Part shown: in pieces, positions 40,807 through 51,043 of the stretch
How positions within the stretch are numbered: the stretch's first letter is position 1
Layout: every line of letters begins with the position of its first letter
Assembly (NCBI RefSeq): GCF_022662475.1
Contig: NZ_JAKNQQ010000002.1
Location: 558,001-622,000, forward strand
DNA from: Sphingomonas sp. TREG-RG-20F-R18-01
GTDB lineage: Bacteria > Pseudomonadota > Alphaproteobacteria > Sphingomonadales > Sphingomonadaceae
Direction of reading: 5' to 3'
Length of the DNA: 64,000 bases
Program-made: the position numbers and the translations under genes
The notes under the pieces: model-generated
Databases searched by the model: none
What the model was told of the DNA's origin: nothing
What the model saw: only the letters and a program-made list of their open reading frames with translations

Positions 40807-42327
40807 ATGTCCACGATTATCCGCGAAGCCGACATGATCGAAAGCGTCGCCGACGCGCTGCAATTCATCAGTTTCTATCACCCGATGGATTATATCCGCG
40901 CGCTCGGCGCGGCGTATGAGGCGGAGCAGGGCCCCGCCGCAAAGGACGCGATCGCACAGATCCTGACCAACTCGCGGATGTGTGCGGAGGGGCATCGCCC
41001 GATCTGCCAGGACACCGGGATCGTCAACGTCTTCATTAAATGGGGGATGGACTGCCGGCTCGACGACACCAGCCGCTCGCTCCAGCAGGTCGTCGACGAG
41101 GGCGTCCGGCTTGCGTACCTCAACCCCGAGAACAAGCTGCGTGCATCGATCCTCGCGGACCCCGCCTTCACGCGCCGCAACACCAAGGACAACACGCCGT
41201 CGGTGCTCCACGTCGAGCTGGTCCCGGGGTCGCGCGTCTCGGTGGACGTCGCGGCGAAGGGCGGCGGTAGCGAGAACAAGTCCAAGTTCAAGATGATGAA
41301 CCCGAGCGACTCGATCGTCGACTGGGTGCTCGAGATGCTCCCGCAGATGGGCGCGGGCTGGTGCCCGCCGGGGATGCTCGGGATCGGTATCGGCGGGACT
41401 GCTGAGCATTGCATGTTGCTCGCCAAGCAGGCGCTGATGGAGCCGATCGACATGGGGCCGCTCAAGGCACGCGGACCGAAGACTGACATCGAGGCGCTGC
41501 GGATCGAGATCTTCGACAAGGTCAACGCGCTCGGCATCGGCGCGCAGGGGCTGGGCGGGCTTTCGACCATCCTCGACGTCAAGATCATGGACGCGCCGTG
41601 CCACGCCGCGGGCAAGCCGGTCGCGATGATCCCCAATTGCGCCGCGACGCGCCACGCGCATTTCACGCTCGACGGCAGCGGGCCGGCGTATCTCGAGACG
41701 CCGAAGCTCGACGAGTGGCCCGACGTCCACTGGGTGCCCGACCAGGCCGCGATCCGGGTCGATCTCGACACGCTGACGCCGGCCGACGTGCAGGGCTGGA
41801 AGCAGGGCGACCGGCTGCTGCTCAACGGCAAGATGCTCACCGGCCGCGATGCCGCGCACAAGCGGATCAAGGACATGCTTGACGCGGGCGAACCGCTGCC
41901 GGTCGAGTTCAAGGGCCGCGTGATCTATTATGTCGGGCCGGTCGATCCGGTCGGAGAGGAAGTGGTCGGCCCGGCTGGCCCCACCACCGCGACGCGGATG
42001 GACAAGTTCACGCGGATGATGCTCGACCAGGGGCTGCTCGCCATGGTCGGCAAGGCCGAGCGCGGGCCGGATGCGACCAAGGCGATCGCCGAGCGCAAAT
42101 CGGCCTATCTGATGGCGGTCGGCGGCGCGGCGTATCTCGTCGCGCGCGCGATCAAGGGCTCGAAGGTCGTCGGGTTCGAGGACCTCGGGATGGAAGCGAT
42201 CTACGAGTTCGAGGTGGTCGATTTCCCGGTGACGGTCGCGGTCGATTCGTCAGGCGCAAACGTCCACCAGCTCGCGCCGCTGGTGTGGAAGGAGAAGATC
42301 GCGCGGGAGGGGTTGTTGCCGGCGTGA
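40807..42327 (+). CDS. class I fumarate hydratase
   Basis: 506 aa from ATG 40807. A [4Fe-4S] fumarase of the TCA cycle, distinct from the FumC type. Visible: SRMCAEGHRPICQDTGIVNVF with cluster and substrate residues, GSENKSKFKMMNPSDSI, GIGIGGTAEHCMLLAKQALM, IPNCAATRHAHFTLDGSGP, and in the C-terminal domain GRVIYYVGPVDP and VGPAGPTTATRMD. Length matches the two-domain class I form. It is sensitive to oxidation as a class, which may fit the many peroxide enzymes nearby, though no direct link is shown. Confidence 0.95.
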   Translation: MSTIIREADMIESVADALQFISFYHPMDYIRALGAAYEAEQGPAAKDAIAQILTNSRMCAEGHRPICQDTGIVNVFIKWGMDCRLDDTSRSLQQVVDEGVRLAYLNPENKLRASILADPAFTRRNTKDNTPSVLHVELVPGSRVSVDVAAKGGGSENKSKFKMMNPSDSIVDWVLEMLPQMGAGWCPPGMLGIGIGGTAEHCMLLAKQALMEPIDMGPLKARGPKTDIEALRIEIFDKVNALGIGAQGLGGLSTILDVKIMDAPCHAAGKPVAMIPNCAATRHAHFTLDGSGPAYLETPKLDEWPDVHWVPDQAAIRVDLDTLTPADVQGWKQGDRLLLNGKMLTGRDAAHKRIKDMLDAGEPLPVEFKGRVIYYVGPVDPVGEEVVGPAGPTTATRMDKFTRMMLDQGLLAMVGKAERGPDATKAIAERKSAYLMAVGGAAYLVARAIKGSKVVGFEDLGMEAIYEFEVVDFPVTVAVDSSGANVHQLAPLVWKEKIAREGLLPA

Positions 42328-42363
42328 TGCCTTGGCTGGGCAGGGACGGTTTCCGGTAATCTC

Positions 42364-42463
42364 GTCACCCCGGCGAAGGCCGGGGCCGCCACGTTATGGT
42401 TTGGCTCCCTCGATCACATGTCATCCGCGACAACCTCGCGGCCCCGGCCTTCGCCGGGGTGAC
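42364..42463. repeat. REP family A element, left of the GIY-YIG gene
   Basis: GTCACCCCGGCGAAGGCCGG opens it and the reverse complement closes it. Its inner part contains GCCACGTTATGGTTTGG and CCTCGATCACATGTC, which recur in reverse orientation in the element at 42802. Confidence 0.9.
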
Positions 42464-42493
42464 GGGGATAGGGAGAAGCGGTAAAACCCGACC

Positions 42494-42799
42494 ATGGCAT
42501 CGCGGGGGCGGGGCGTGGGGGGCTATACCTATATCATGACCAATCGGCCGTTCGGTGTGCTGTACATCGGCGTCACGGCAGACCTGTTGCGGATTCGGGC
42601 GCATCGGGAGGGGCGGGGGGCTGCATTCGCCATGAAGTGGGACTGTAAACGGCTCGTGCTGGTCGAGCTGCATGACCGGATCGAGGACGCAATCCTGCGC
42701 GAGAAGCGGCTGAAGAACTGGAACCGTGCCTGGAAGTGCCGACTGATCGCCGAGGCGAACCCGAACTGGGATGATCTGTGGGATACGCTGCACAAATGA
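42494..42799 (+). CDS. GIY-YIG nuclease family protein between REP elements
   Basis: 101 aa. The GIY-YIG core reads GGYTYIMTNRPFGVLYIGVT, followed by LLRIRAHREG with the catalytic Arg and RIEDAILREKRLKNWNRAWK with the catalytic Glu. The fold is a single small domain with no DNA-binding appendage. Such compact proteins are common in alphaproteobacteria and are often called UvrC-like or COG2827. The gene is enclosed by two inverted copies of the same palindromic repeat, within 31 bp on the left and 3 bp on the right. Whether it acts on those repeats is an open question (see findings). Confidence 0.92.
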   Translation: MASRGRGVGGYTYIMTNRPFGVLYIGVTADLLRIRAHREGRGAAFAMKWDCKRLVLVELHDRIEDAILREKRLKNWNRAWKCRLIAEANPNWDDLWDTLHK

Positions 42800-42801
42800 C
42801 C

Positions 42802-42900
42802 GTCACCCCGGCGAAGGCCGGGGCCGCCATGTTGACTCGGACGACGTGTGATCGAGGTCGCGAACCATAACGTGGCGGCCCCGGCCTTCGCCGGGGTGAC
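42802..42900. repeat. REP family A element, right of the GIY-YIG gene (inverted copy)
   Basis: Same arms as the element at 42364. The inner text GTGTGATCGAGGTCGCGAAC and CATAACGTGGC is the near reverse complement of the inner part of that element, so the two copies face each other across the gene. It ends inside the untranslated lead of the MBL gene. Confidence 0.9.
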
Positions 42901-42973
42901 GGATCGACCAAGCCTGGCGATAGTTAAGGACTGCACTTCATCATCCCGCCCCTCCCTTTGCAAAGGCCTGCCC

Positions 42974-44134
42974 TTGACCCTTCGAAGCGCCGCGAAAAGC
43001 ATCGGCACGGCCCTTCTGTGGATCGTCATCCTGCTGTGCCTCGCGCTGACGATCGTACCGCGCTTTCTCGACGCGCGTTATTATCGCGGCGCGGCGGGCG
43101 GGCATTTCGACGGGCAGCGTTTCTATAATCCGGACGGCGAGCAGGACGAGATGGCCGGCAACCGCGCCGGCTTCCTGTGGCGTTACCTGACGGGCAGCGA
43201 CGGACGCCCGAAATGGCCCGACCACGTCGCGATCCATCCGGTCGCACCGCCGCAGCATGTCGCGGGGCAGGCGATGGTCGCGACCTGGGTCGGGCATGCC
43301 ACGGTGCTGGTCCAGACGCAGGGGCTCAACATTCTGACCGATCCGGTGTGGAGCAAGACCGCGGGGCCGCTCGGCATCGGGCCGGCGCGGGTCGTCAAAC
43401 CGGGGATCGCGTTCGGAAAGCTGCCGAAGATCGATGTCGTGCTGATCAGTCACGATCATTACGACCATCTCGATCTCGCGACGCTTAAACGGCTGTGGAC
43501 GCGCGATCATCCGCTGATCGTCACCAGCCTGGGTAATGACAGCGTGATCCGGCAAGCGGGCGTTCCGTCGCATGCGCTCGACTGGGGCGGGCGGATTGCG
43601 GTCAAGCCCGGGGTCGACGTGATCGTGACGCGCAACCATCACTGGGGCAGCCGCTGGTTCGCGGATCGCAACCGCGCCTTGTGGTCGGCGTTCGTGGTGC
43701 GGTTGGCGGGCGGCAACGTGTTTTTCGCGGGCGATACCGGGCCGGGTGACCTGACCTGGGCGAATGCGGCGGCAAGCTATGGGCCGGTGCGGCTCGCGCT
43801 GCTCCCGATCGGCGCGTTCCGCTTCGCGCCGGGGCAGATGGTGTCGGGGAGCCATATCGGGCCGATCGACGCTGCCGAAGTCTATCGCCGGTTGGGCGCG
43901 TCGACGGGGATCGGGATCCACTGGGGGACGTTCCATCTGTCGTCCGAAGCGTATGATACGCCGCCGCGGTTGCTCGCGGGGGTGACACGGGCGGCGGGGG
44001 TGCTGGGGTTCGGGACGGTGCCGCTTGGGGAACCTCGGGTGATTGCGCCGTATGTTGGGCGTGTGCCTGTTGCTCCGATCGACCGAATCGAGATTGTCGA
44101 GCGTCTGCCGGCGGCGGTGCGGACGTTGCCCTGA
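42974..44134 (+). CDS. membrane-anchored MBL-fold metallohydrolase, NAPE-PLD/UlaG-like
   Basis: 386 aa from a TTG at 42974 preceded by AAGG; the frame is open upstream but passes through a repeat element, so a longer start is unlikely. An N-terminal helix (GTALLWIVILLCLALTIV) anchors it. The metal site reads WVGHATVLVQTQGLNILTDP, ISHDHYDHLD, then VTRNHHWGSRWFADRNRALW, FFAGDTGPGD and IGIHWGTFHLSSEAYDTPP. These match the branch of N-acyl-phosphatidylethanolamine phospholipase D-like proteins, suggesting a phospholipid or related substrate at the membrane. Function is not fixed by sequence alone. Confidence 0.85.
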   Translation: MTLRSAAKSIGTALLWIVILLCLALTIVPRFLDARYYRGAAGGHFDGQRFYNPDGEQDEMAGNRAGFLWRYLTGSDGRPKWPDHVAIHPVAPPQHVAGQAMVATWVGHATVLVQTQGLNILTDPVWSKTAGPLGIGPARVVKPGIAFGKLPKIDVVLISHDHYDHLDLATLKRLWTRDHPLIVTSLGNDSVIRQAGVPSHALDWGGRIAVKPGVDVIVTRNHHWGSRWFADRNRALWSAFVVRLAGGNVFFAGDTGPGDLTWANAAASYGPVRLALLPIGAFRFAPGQMVSGSHIGPIDAAEVYRRLGASTGIGIHWGTFHLSSEAYDTPPRLLAGVTRAAGVLGFGTVPLGEPRVIAPYVGRVPVAPIDRIEIVERLPAAVRTLP

Positions 44135-44172
44135 CGTCTTGTTTTCTAGCGAAGGCGAGCCCCCTCCCGTCC

Positions 44173-44283
44173 CCCCGGCGAAGGCCGGGGCCACCATGTT
44201 GCGTGGCGTGCCCGGCGATACAGCATTCCGTCGTCCCGCCGCGCCAGGCTAACCGGACGGCCCCGGCCTTCGCCGGGGTGACG
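44173..44283. repeat. REP family A element
   Basis: CCCCGGCGAAGGCCGGGGCC opens and GGCCCCGGCCTTCGCCGGGG closes it, with a different inner stretch. It separates the MBL gene from the converging DUF3617 gene. Confidence 0.9.
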
Positions 44284-44309
44284 GAGGGGGGGCGCCGTTC
44301 GTGTCCGTG

Positions 44310-44843
44310 TCAGTTCTTCACCGCCGGGGTCGCCGGCGGCGTAATGTCACCGGCCTTGCACGGTCCGCTGCGGACGGCGTGGACGCGCATTTCCATCACG
44401 CCTTCCGCCACGCCCTTGGCGTCGAAGCCTTCCGACTTCATCGTCATGTCGCGGTCGCCGGTCGCGTTGGTGCCGGTGACGCTGAGCTTGACCGTCCCGC
44501 CGCCCTCCTGCGGGCAGACCGCGCTGAGCCCGACCGTCGCGCCGGTCTCGTCGCGTTTGCCGATCTTGCAGTTCTTCCCGCGCGGCCCGATCTGCTCCAT
44601 CGTCTGTGCGAGATCCTCCTTGGCGGCCGCCTCGGGGGTCAGGCAGATCGCCATGCCCGCCATCGCGTCGAACATCGCTTGCATCTGCGCCTTGACCTGC
44701 GGGGTCGCGCCCTTGCCCTCGAGACGGAGGATCTGGACCTTTTGCGTCCAGCTGCCGGGTTCACGCTTGATCACCTGCTCGGGCGAGCACGCCGCGACCG
44801 CGAGGATCGGGAGCGCGAGCGTCGCTATACGATGAAACGCCAT
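44310..44843 (-). CDS. DUF3617-domain lipoprotein
   Basis: 177 aa from ATG 44843; the frame upstream is only the shadow of uvrB. The N-terminus [19 protein letters not shown] ends in a lipobox. The rest has [17 protein letters not shown], a run of Met/Gln/Ala around [20 protein letters not shown], a Cys-containing [10 protein letters not shown] and [20 protein letters not shown], the pattern of DUF3617 proteins. These are exported small proteins of unknown role, frequent in sphingomonads. Divergent from uvrB across 84 bp. Confidence 0.85.
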   Translation of the reverse strand: MAFHRIATLALPILAVAACSPEQVIKREPGSWTQKVQILRLEGKGATPQVKAQMQAMFDAMAGMAICLTPEAAAKEDLAQTMEQIGPRGKNCKIGKRDETGATVGLSAVCPQEGGGTVKLSVTGTNATGDRDMTMKSEGFDAKGVAEGVMEMRVHAVRSGPCKAGDITPPATPAVKN

Positions 44844-44927
44844 GATATTTCCCCCGGGAAAGCCGCACGCGACCGACCGGCCGGGCACGATTGTCTGTTG
44901 CCGCATCCCTTCCCATATTGCTGCGTG

Positions 44928-47135
<2,208 letters not shown>

Positions 47136-47272
47136 TTAGAGGGTTCGAAGTTCGCGCGAAGTCGACGGTTGCCACGGATGACGCGGCGTAAGATCGCTTG
47201 CGAGGCTATCGAACGGACCCTTATAAACGAAATCTTGGCGTGAGTTTTGCCGTGTCCGACGGAGACGACGCC

Positions 47273-47554
47273 ATGATAAGAACTTTCGCTTCAGCTGATG
47301 CCGAGCGTATATGGAACCGGGAATTCAGCCGCCGACTGCCGCCCGAGATTCAGCTACGAGCCATGCGCCGTTTGACGCTGCTAGATTCTGCAAATTCGTT
47401 GGAAGAACTTGGAAATCTACGCGGAAACCGGCTGCATCGCCTTACCGGCGATCGCGCCGGGCAGCATTCCATTTCCATCAATGACCAATGGCGTATATGC
47501 TTCGTCTGGAAGAACGGAGACGCATATGACGTCGCAATCGTTGACTATCACTGA
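47273..47554 (+). CDS. higB: type II toxin, HigB (RelE/ParE superfamily)
   Basis: 93 aa from ATG 47273. The HigB pattern is clear: MIRTFASADAERIWN, LPPEIQLRAMRRLTLLDSA, LGNLRGNRLHRLTGDRAGQH, SISINDQWRICFVWKNGDAY, and AIVDYH at the end. It would cut mRNA on the ribosome when free of HigA. The toxin gene precedes the antitoxin, the order typical for higBA. The higA start lies 29 bp inside it. Base use is less GC-rich than in uvrB, suggesting acquisition. Confidence 0.93.
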   Translation: MIRTFASADAERIWNREFSRRLPPEIQLRAMRRLTLLDSANSLEELGNLRGNRLHRLTGDRAGQHSISINDQWRICFVWKNGDAYDVAIVDYH

Positions 47555-47846
47555 TCCGGACTGGCTTGAAAACGAACACGCCGGGCAATTGCTGGTAAGC
47601 GAATTTTTGGAGCCCGAAGCGCTCAGCGTTGAAAGGCTGGCCACTGCTATCGAGGTAAGCCCGGAGCGGATCACCGCCGTGATAGACGGTACGTGCCCGA
47701 TGGACGCAGAATTGGATCTGCGTCTCGCGCGCTATTTCAGGATGTCCGAAGGATTCTTCCTGCGATTGCAAGATCGCTACGAAATCGTCGAGGCCAAGCG
47801 CGCCCTCAATGGCGCGCTTGACCGGATCGTCCCCCGCGCGGCTTAA
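47526..47846 (+). CDS. higA: antitoxin HigA, XRE-type
   Basis: 106 aa from ATG 47526, inside the higB end. It contains the helix-turn-helix LLVSEFLEPEALSVERLATA...ITAVIDGTCPMDAELDLRLA followed by RYFRMSEGFFLRLQDRYEI, as in HigA/VapI antitoxins. It neutralises HigB and should repress the pair. It ends four bases into the convergent PRC-barrel gene. No clear palindrome was recognised upstream of higB. Confidence 0.92.
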   Translation: MTSQSLTITDPDWLENEHAGQLLVSEFLEPEALSVERLATAIEVSPERITAVIDGTCPMDAELDLRLARYFRMSEGFFLRLQDRYEIVEAKRALNGALDRIVPRAA

Positions 47847-48211
47847 CCGACCGAAAGGTCCTCGCTCGCCACGTCGTAATATTTCGACACGCGATCGGCA
47901 TAGGCCTGGTCGAATGCCGGTGCGTTGCTGGCCCAGCTCGGGCCGCCTTCAAGGACGCGGCGGTCGATCGTCACGATATAGGTGTCGTTGACCGGGTCGA
48001 ACTGGAGCAGCGAGAAGGGCAGCGGGTAGAACGCCTTGCCCATGCCCAAGAAGCCGCCGATCGTCAGCACCGCGTAGATCGTCTGGCCGCTGCGCTTGTT
48101 GACCATCAACGAGAAGACCGAACCGATCTTGTCGCCGTCGCGGCTGCGCACCTGCATGGTGTCGCTCTTGTTGGACTGGAGCAGCAGCTGGGTCGGTTCG
48201 GTTTGTGACAT
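47843..48211 (-). CDS. PRC-barrel domain stress protein
   Basis: 122 aa. The N-terminal half is a PRC-barrel: NKSDTMQVRSRDGDKIGSVF, then VNKRSGQTIYAVLTIGGFLG and YPLPFSLLQFDPVNDTYIV. The tail ASNAPAFDQAYADRVSKYYD is the usual ending of this class in sphingomonads. Function unknown; family members are typical general stress genes. A perfect EcfG-type promoter lies 28 bp before the ATG. It overlaps the converging higA end by four bases (a palindromic TTAA). Confidence 0.88.
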   Translation of the reverse strand: MSQTEPTQLLLQSNKSDTMQVRSRDGDKIGSVFSLMVNKRSGQTIYAVLTIGGFLGMGKAFYPLPFSLLQFDPVNDTYIVTIDRRVLEGGPSWASNAPAFDQAYADRVSKYYDVASEDLSVG

Positions 48212-48238
48212 GGATCAATCCCTACAGTTCGCGGGCGT

Positions 48239-48264
48239 AACGGCGCTAGGGTGCTCCCGGTTCC
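48239..48264 (-). promoter_or_regulatory. EcfG (general stress sigma factor) promoter of the PRC-barrel gene
   Basis: On the minus strand GGAAC (48264-48260) and CGTT (48242-48239) are separated by exactly 17 bases, matching the GGAAC-N16/17-CGTT consensus of alphaproteobacterial EcfG promoters without mismatch. It lies 28 bp from the start codon of a PRC-barrel gene, a common EcfG target. Confidence 0.75.
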
Positions 48265-48353
48265 GCGTGGCTTTGAGGTTGGACGGGTTGAAAACGCGGG
48301 GCGGCGCGGGCGTTGCGGTTGAGCGGGCGGCGCGCATCGCGCATAGACCGCGG

Positions 48354-48887
48354 ATGCGTAACACTATCCCCTTGGTTGCACTGGTGGTTCTCGCGGGGTG
48401 CGTGGCCAAGCCCGTCGCGCCACGCCCGGCGCCGGCACCCGTCGCCCGACCCGCCGTGGTTCCCCGTCCCGTGCCGCCAGCCAGCACCGACTGGCGCGAC
48501 TGGCCGGTCACGACGGGCGATTGGGTGTATCGCCAGGAGCAGGGCGGATCGACTGCGCTGTTCGGGGCGACCGGCGCCAACGCCGTGCTGACCCTGCACT
48601 GCGACGCGGCGAGCGGAACACTCTATCTGTCGCGGCAAGGGGCGGGCGGTACGCCGCTCACCGTGCGGACGTCGTCGATCGCGCGAAGCTTGCCGGTCCA
48701 GCCGACCAGCGCTGGCCCGCTTGGCGCGCCCACTTATGTCGCCGCCCGCTTGACTGCGCGGGATCCGTTGCTCGACGCGATGGTGTTCAGTCGTGGGCGT
48801 TTTATCGTGGAACAGGCGGGCGCTGCGACGCTGGTCGTGCCCGCCTGGGCCGAAATCGCACGGGTCACGGAGGATTGCCGTCGCTGA
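48354..48887 (+). CDS. sphingomonad lipoprotein of unknown function
   Basis: 177 aa from ATG 48354. MRNTIPLVALVVLAGC is a signal with lipobox (LAGC). A Pro/Ala linker (PRPAPAPVARPAVVPRP) precedes a compact domain with STDWRDWPVTTGDWVYRQE, a motif seen repeatedly in small sphingomonad lipoproteins, and LTLHCDAASGTLYLSRQGA. Two Cys (HC in the middle, DC near the end) may form a disulphide. Probably located at a membrane facing the periplasm. Not recognised beyond that. Confidence 0.75.
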   Translation: MRNTIPLVALVVLAGCVAKPVAPRPAPAPVARPAVVPRPVPPASTDWRDWPVTTGDWVYRQEQGGSTALFGATGANAVLTLHCDAASGTLYLSRQGAGGTPLTVRTSSIARSLPVQPTSAGPLGAPTYVAARLTARDPLLDAMVFSRGRFIVEQAGAATLVVPAWAEIARVTEDCRR

Positions 48888-49041
48888 TCGGATGCCGCTG
48901 CCGGCATGCTTCGGGCAGGCGGAGGAGAATCGGTGATTCTCGCGAACATTACAAGACTTGTTTCGCAAAAATATATGATTCAAACACGAGTCGTGACCAC
49001 CGCAGGTCACGCCGTTTCAACTAGCGAAAGGAGGTGATCCG

Positions 49042-49098
49042 ATGTCTCATGGTTCAGCAAAGGGGTCGGTTCAGTTCGTTCGGGGGACGCACCGCTAG
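49042..49098 (+). CDS. 18-residue micro-ORF with an ideal Shine-Dalgarno
   Basis: ATG at 49042 sits 7 bases after AGGAGG. The peptide reads MSHGSAKGSVQFVRGTHR and stops at TAG 49096-49098. It is basic and not hydrophobic, so it is not a membrane toxin of the type I class. The near-maximal ribosome site is the main evidence. It has no run of one amino acid that would suggest classic attenuation. Confidence 0.5.
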   Translation: MSHGSAKGSVQFVRGTHR

Positions 49099-49229
49099 GC
49101 CTTTGGGGGAAACCCCTTCGATCGTGGGCACGGGGGGTATCTTCCCCCATACAACGTAGCCGCCGCATCGAGGTACTAGTGGTTCGCATGGTCTCCCAAG
49201 CTGGAGCTTCCGGCCGCTGACCATGTCAG

Positions 49230-49271
49230 GAGGTTGCCGGGGTGTCGTGAAGACCCCCGGCAGCCTCTTTT
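49230..49271 (+). terminator. rho-independent terminator of the candidate RNA
   Basis: GAGG-TGCCGGGG pairs with CCCCGGCA-CCTC (one-base internal mismatch), with an 11-base loop, followed by TTTT. It is the best terminator in the window and ends a transcript that contains no normal gene, 96 bp before the amidase ATG. Confidence 0.85.
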
Positions 49272-49366
49272 CATTTCTGGCGCGGCACTGCGCGACAGCC
49301 GCTTGTTGTGCGGCAGACAATCCAGCATGATCAGCCTCTTCGAAGATCAAGAGGGGATGACGGGCA

Positions 49367-50947
49367 ATGAGGATGCGGGCGGTAGTCGCGGCGTTGGTGA
49401 TGAGTCCGGCGGCGCTGCCGGCGCAGCAGCCGGGCCCCATCATCGAGGAACAGTCGATCGACGCGCTGCGGGCGCAGATGGCGCAGGGGGCGAGCAGCGT
49501 CGCCATTACCCAGGCCTATCTCGCCAGGATCGCCGCGATCGACCGGACCGGCCCGACGCTGCGCGCGGTCATCGCGACCAACCCCGATGCGCTCGCCCAG
49601 GCGAAGGCAAGCGACGCCCGCCGCAGGGCCGGCAAGCCGCTCGGCCCGCTCGATGGTATCCCGGTCCTGATCAAGGACAATATCGAAACCAAGGATCCGA
49701 TCGCGACGACCGCGGGCAGCCTTGCGCTCAAGGACAATGTCACCGGCCGGGATGCGCCGGTGGTGGCCGCCCTGCGCCGGCAGGGCGCAGTAATCCTCGG
49801 CAAGACCAACCTCAGCGAATGGGCCAACATTCGCTCGACTCATTCGATCAGCGGGTGGAGCGCGGTCGGAGGGCTGGTGCGCAACCCCTATGCGCTCGAC
49901 CGGACGTCGTGCGGCTCGTCGAGCGGATCGGGCGCGGCGGTCGCGGCGAGCCTCGCGGCCGTCGCGATCGGGACCGAGACCGACGGATCGGTCGTCTGCC
50001 CATCGTCGATGAACGGGCTGGTCGGCCTGAAGCCGACGCTCGGCATGGTCAGCCGGACGCATGTCGTCCCGATCAGCCATAGCCAGGATACGCCCGGGCC
50101 GATGGCCCGGAGGGTGCGCGACGCGGCGCTGCTGTTCAACGCGATGGTCGGGGTCGATCCGGACGACGCGGCGACCCGCGAGAGCAAGGCGCACATCCAC
50201 GATTTCGTCGCCCCGCTCGCCACCGCGTCCTTGTCGGGCGTCCGCGTTGCCGTGCTCCGCCCCGACATGCCCGAGATGCTGAAGACGCGCTATGAAGCCT
50301 CGCTGGCGGTGCTGAAGGCACAGGGCGCGGTGCTGGTCGATGTCGACAGCCCGAAGCTCGATGGGCTGGGCGATGCCGAATCGCTGGTGCTGCAGACCGA
50401 ACTCAAGGCGGATCTCGACGCCTATCTCACGACGACGCCGAAAACGGTCCAGACCCGGACGCTGGACCAGGTGATCGCGTTCGACTCCGCCAATGCCGCC
50501 ACCGAAATGCCGTTCTTCCTGCAGGAGACGTTCCTTGCGGCCGCCAAGACGCGGGGGTTGGCCGACGCCGAATATCTCGGCGCGCGAGCCAAGTCGCTGC
50601 GACTGTCGCGGACCGAGGGGATCGACGCGCTGCTCGCCAAGGCGCAGGCCACGCTGATCGTCGCCCCGACTTACGGCATGCCGTGGCTGTCCGACACGGT
50701 CTATGGCGACACATTCAACGGACCGAGCGCAAGCGAACTACCGGCGATCTCGGGCTATCCGCATCTGACCGTGCCGATGGGCCTGGTGCGTGGGGTTCCG
50801 GTCGGGTTGTCGTTCATTGCGACGCGCTGGGGCGACCAGACCGTGCTCAACGCGGGCTATGTGTTCGAACAGGCGGCCAAGGCGCGCGTCGCGCCGCGCT
50901 ATCTTGCGACGACCGATGCCGGGCCGGGGCTGGCCGGCACGCGGTAG
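49367..50947 (+). CDS. exported amidase, amidase-signature family
   Basis: 526 aa with a short signal-like N-terminus (MRMRAVVAALVMSPAALPAQ). The Ser-cisSer-Lys triad is visible: Lys in DGIPVLIKDNIETKD, the Gly/Ser stretch RTSCGSSSGSGAAVAASLAA, and the nucleophile region AIGTETDGSVVCPSSMNGLV. C-terminal FNGPSASELPAISGYPHLTV is typical. It hydrolyses an amide bond in an unidentified periplasmic substrate. It begins 96 bp after the terminator of the candidate RNA, so read-through control is possible. Confidence 0.92.
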   Translation: MRMRAVVAALVMSPAALPAQQPGPIIEEQSIDALRAQMAQGASSVAITQAYLARIAAIDRTGPTLRAVIATNPDALAQAKASDARRRAGKPLGPLDGIPVLIKDNIETKDPIATTAGSLALKDNVTGRDAPVVAALRRQGAVILGKTNLSEWANIRSTHSISGWSAVGGLVRNPYALDRTSCGSSSGSGAAVAASLAAVAIGTETDGSVVCPSSMNGLVGLKPTLGMVSRTHVVPISHSQDTPGPMARRVRDAALLFNAMVGVDPDDAATRESKAHIHDFVAPLATASLSGVRVAVLRPDMPEMLKTRYEASLAVLKAQGAVLVDVDSPKLDGLGDAESLVLQTELKADLDAYLTTTPKTVQTRTLDQVIAFDSANAATEMPFFLQETFLAAAKTRGLADAEYLGARAKSLRLSRTEGIDALLAKAQATLIVAPTYGMPWLSDTVYGDTFNGPSASELPAISGYPHLTVPMGLVRGVPVGLSFIATRWGDQTVLNAGYVFEQAAKARVAPRYLATTDAGPGLAGTR

Positions 50948-51043
50948 GGCGCTGCGGGGGGACCGCGCCGACCGGTGTGCGGCCAAGCGGCGGCCAACCC
51001 GATCCGTCCGTTCGTCCGCTTCCAACGGGCAACGGTGCGGTCC

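Larger units (their letters stand above)
48945..49271 (+). ncRNA. candidate structured RNA / leader carrying a micro-ORF
   Basis: The gap between the lipoprotein and the amidase (479 bp) contains what looks like one compact transcript. An AT-rich stretch (48945-48980) could be its promoter. Then: hairpin GTGACC/GGTCAC at 48993-49010; GAAAGGAGGTGATCC at 49026-49040, a perfect complement to the 3' tail of 16S rRNA; an 18-codon ORF at 49042; hairpin GGGG-GAAA-CCCC (a GNRA tetraloop) at 49105-49116; hairpin GGGGG/CCCCC at 49132-49148; and a strong terminator at 49230-49271. No longer ORF of normal composition exists. Whether it acts as an sRNA, a peptide message, or an attenuator of the amidase is not known. 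Confidence 0.55.

Noticed and set aside
44844..44927. SOS (LexA) box before uvrB
   Set aside because: No GAAC-N7-GTTC or close variant occurs in the 84-bp gap.
49007..49189. 60-codon minus-strand frame in the candidate RNA region
   Set aside because: Arg/Pro/Thr-rich with no ribosome site; it is the antisense of the structured region and terminator-bearing strand.
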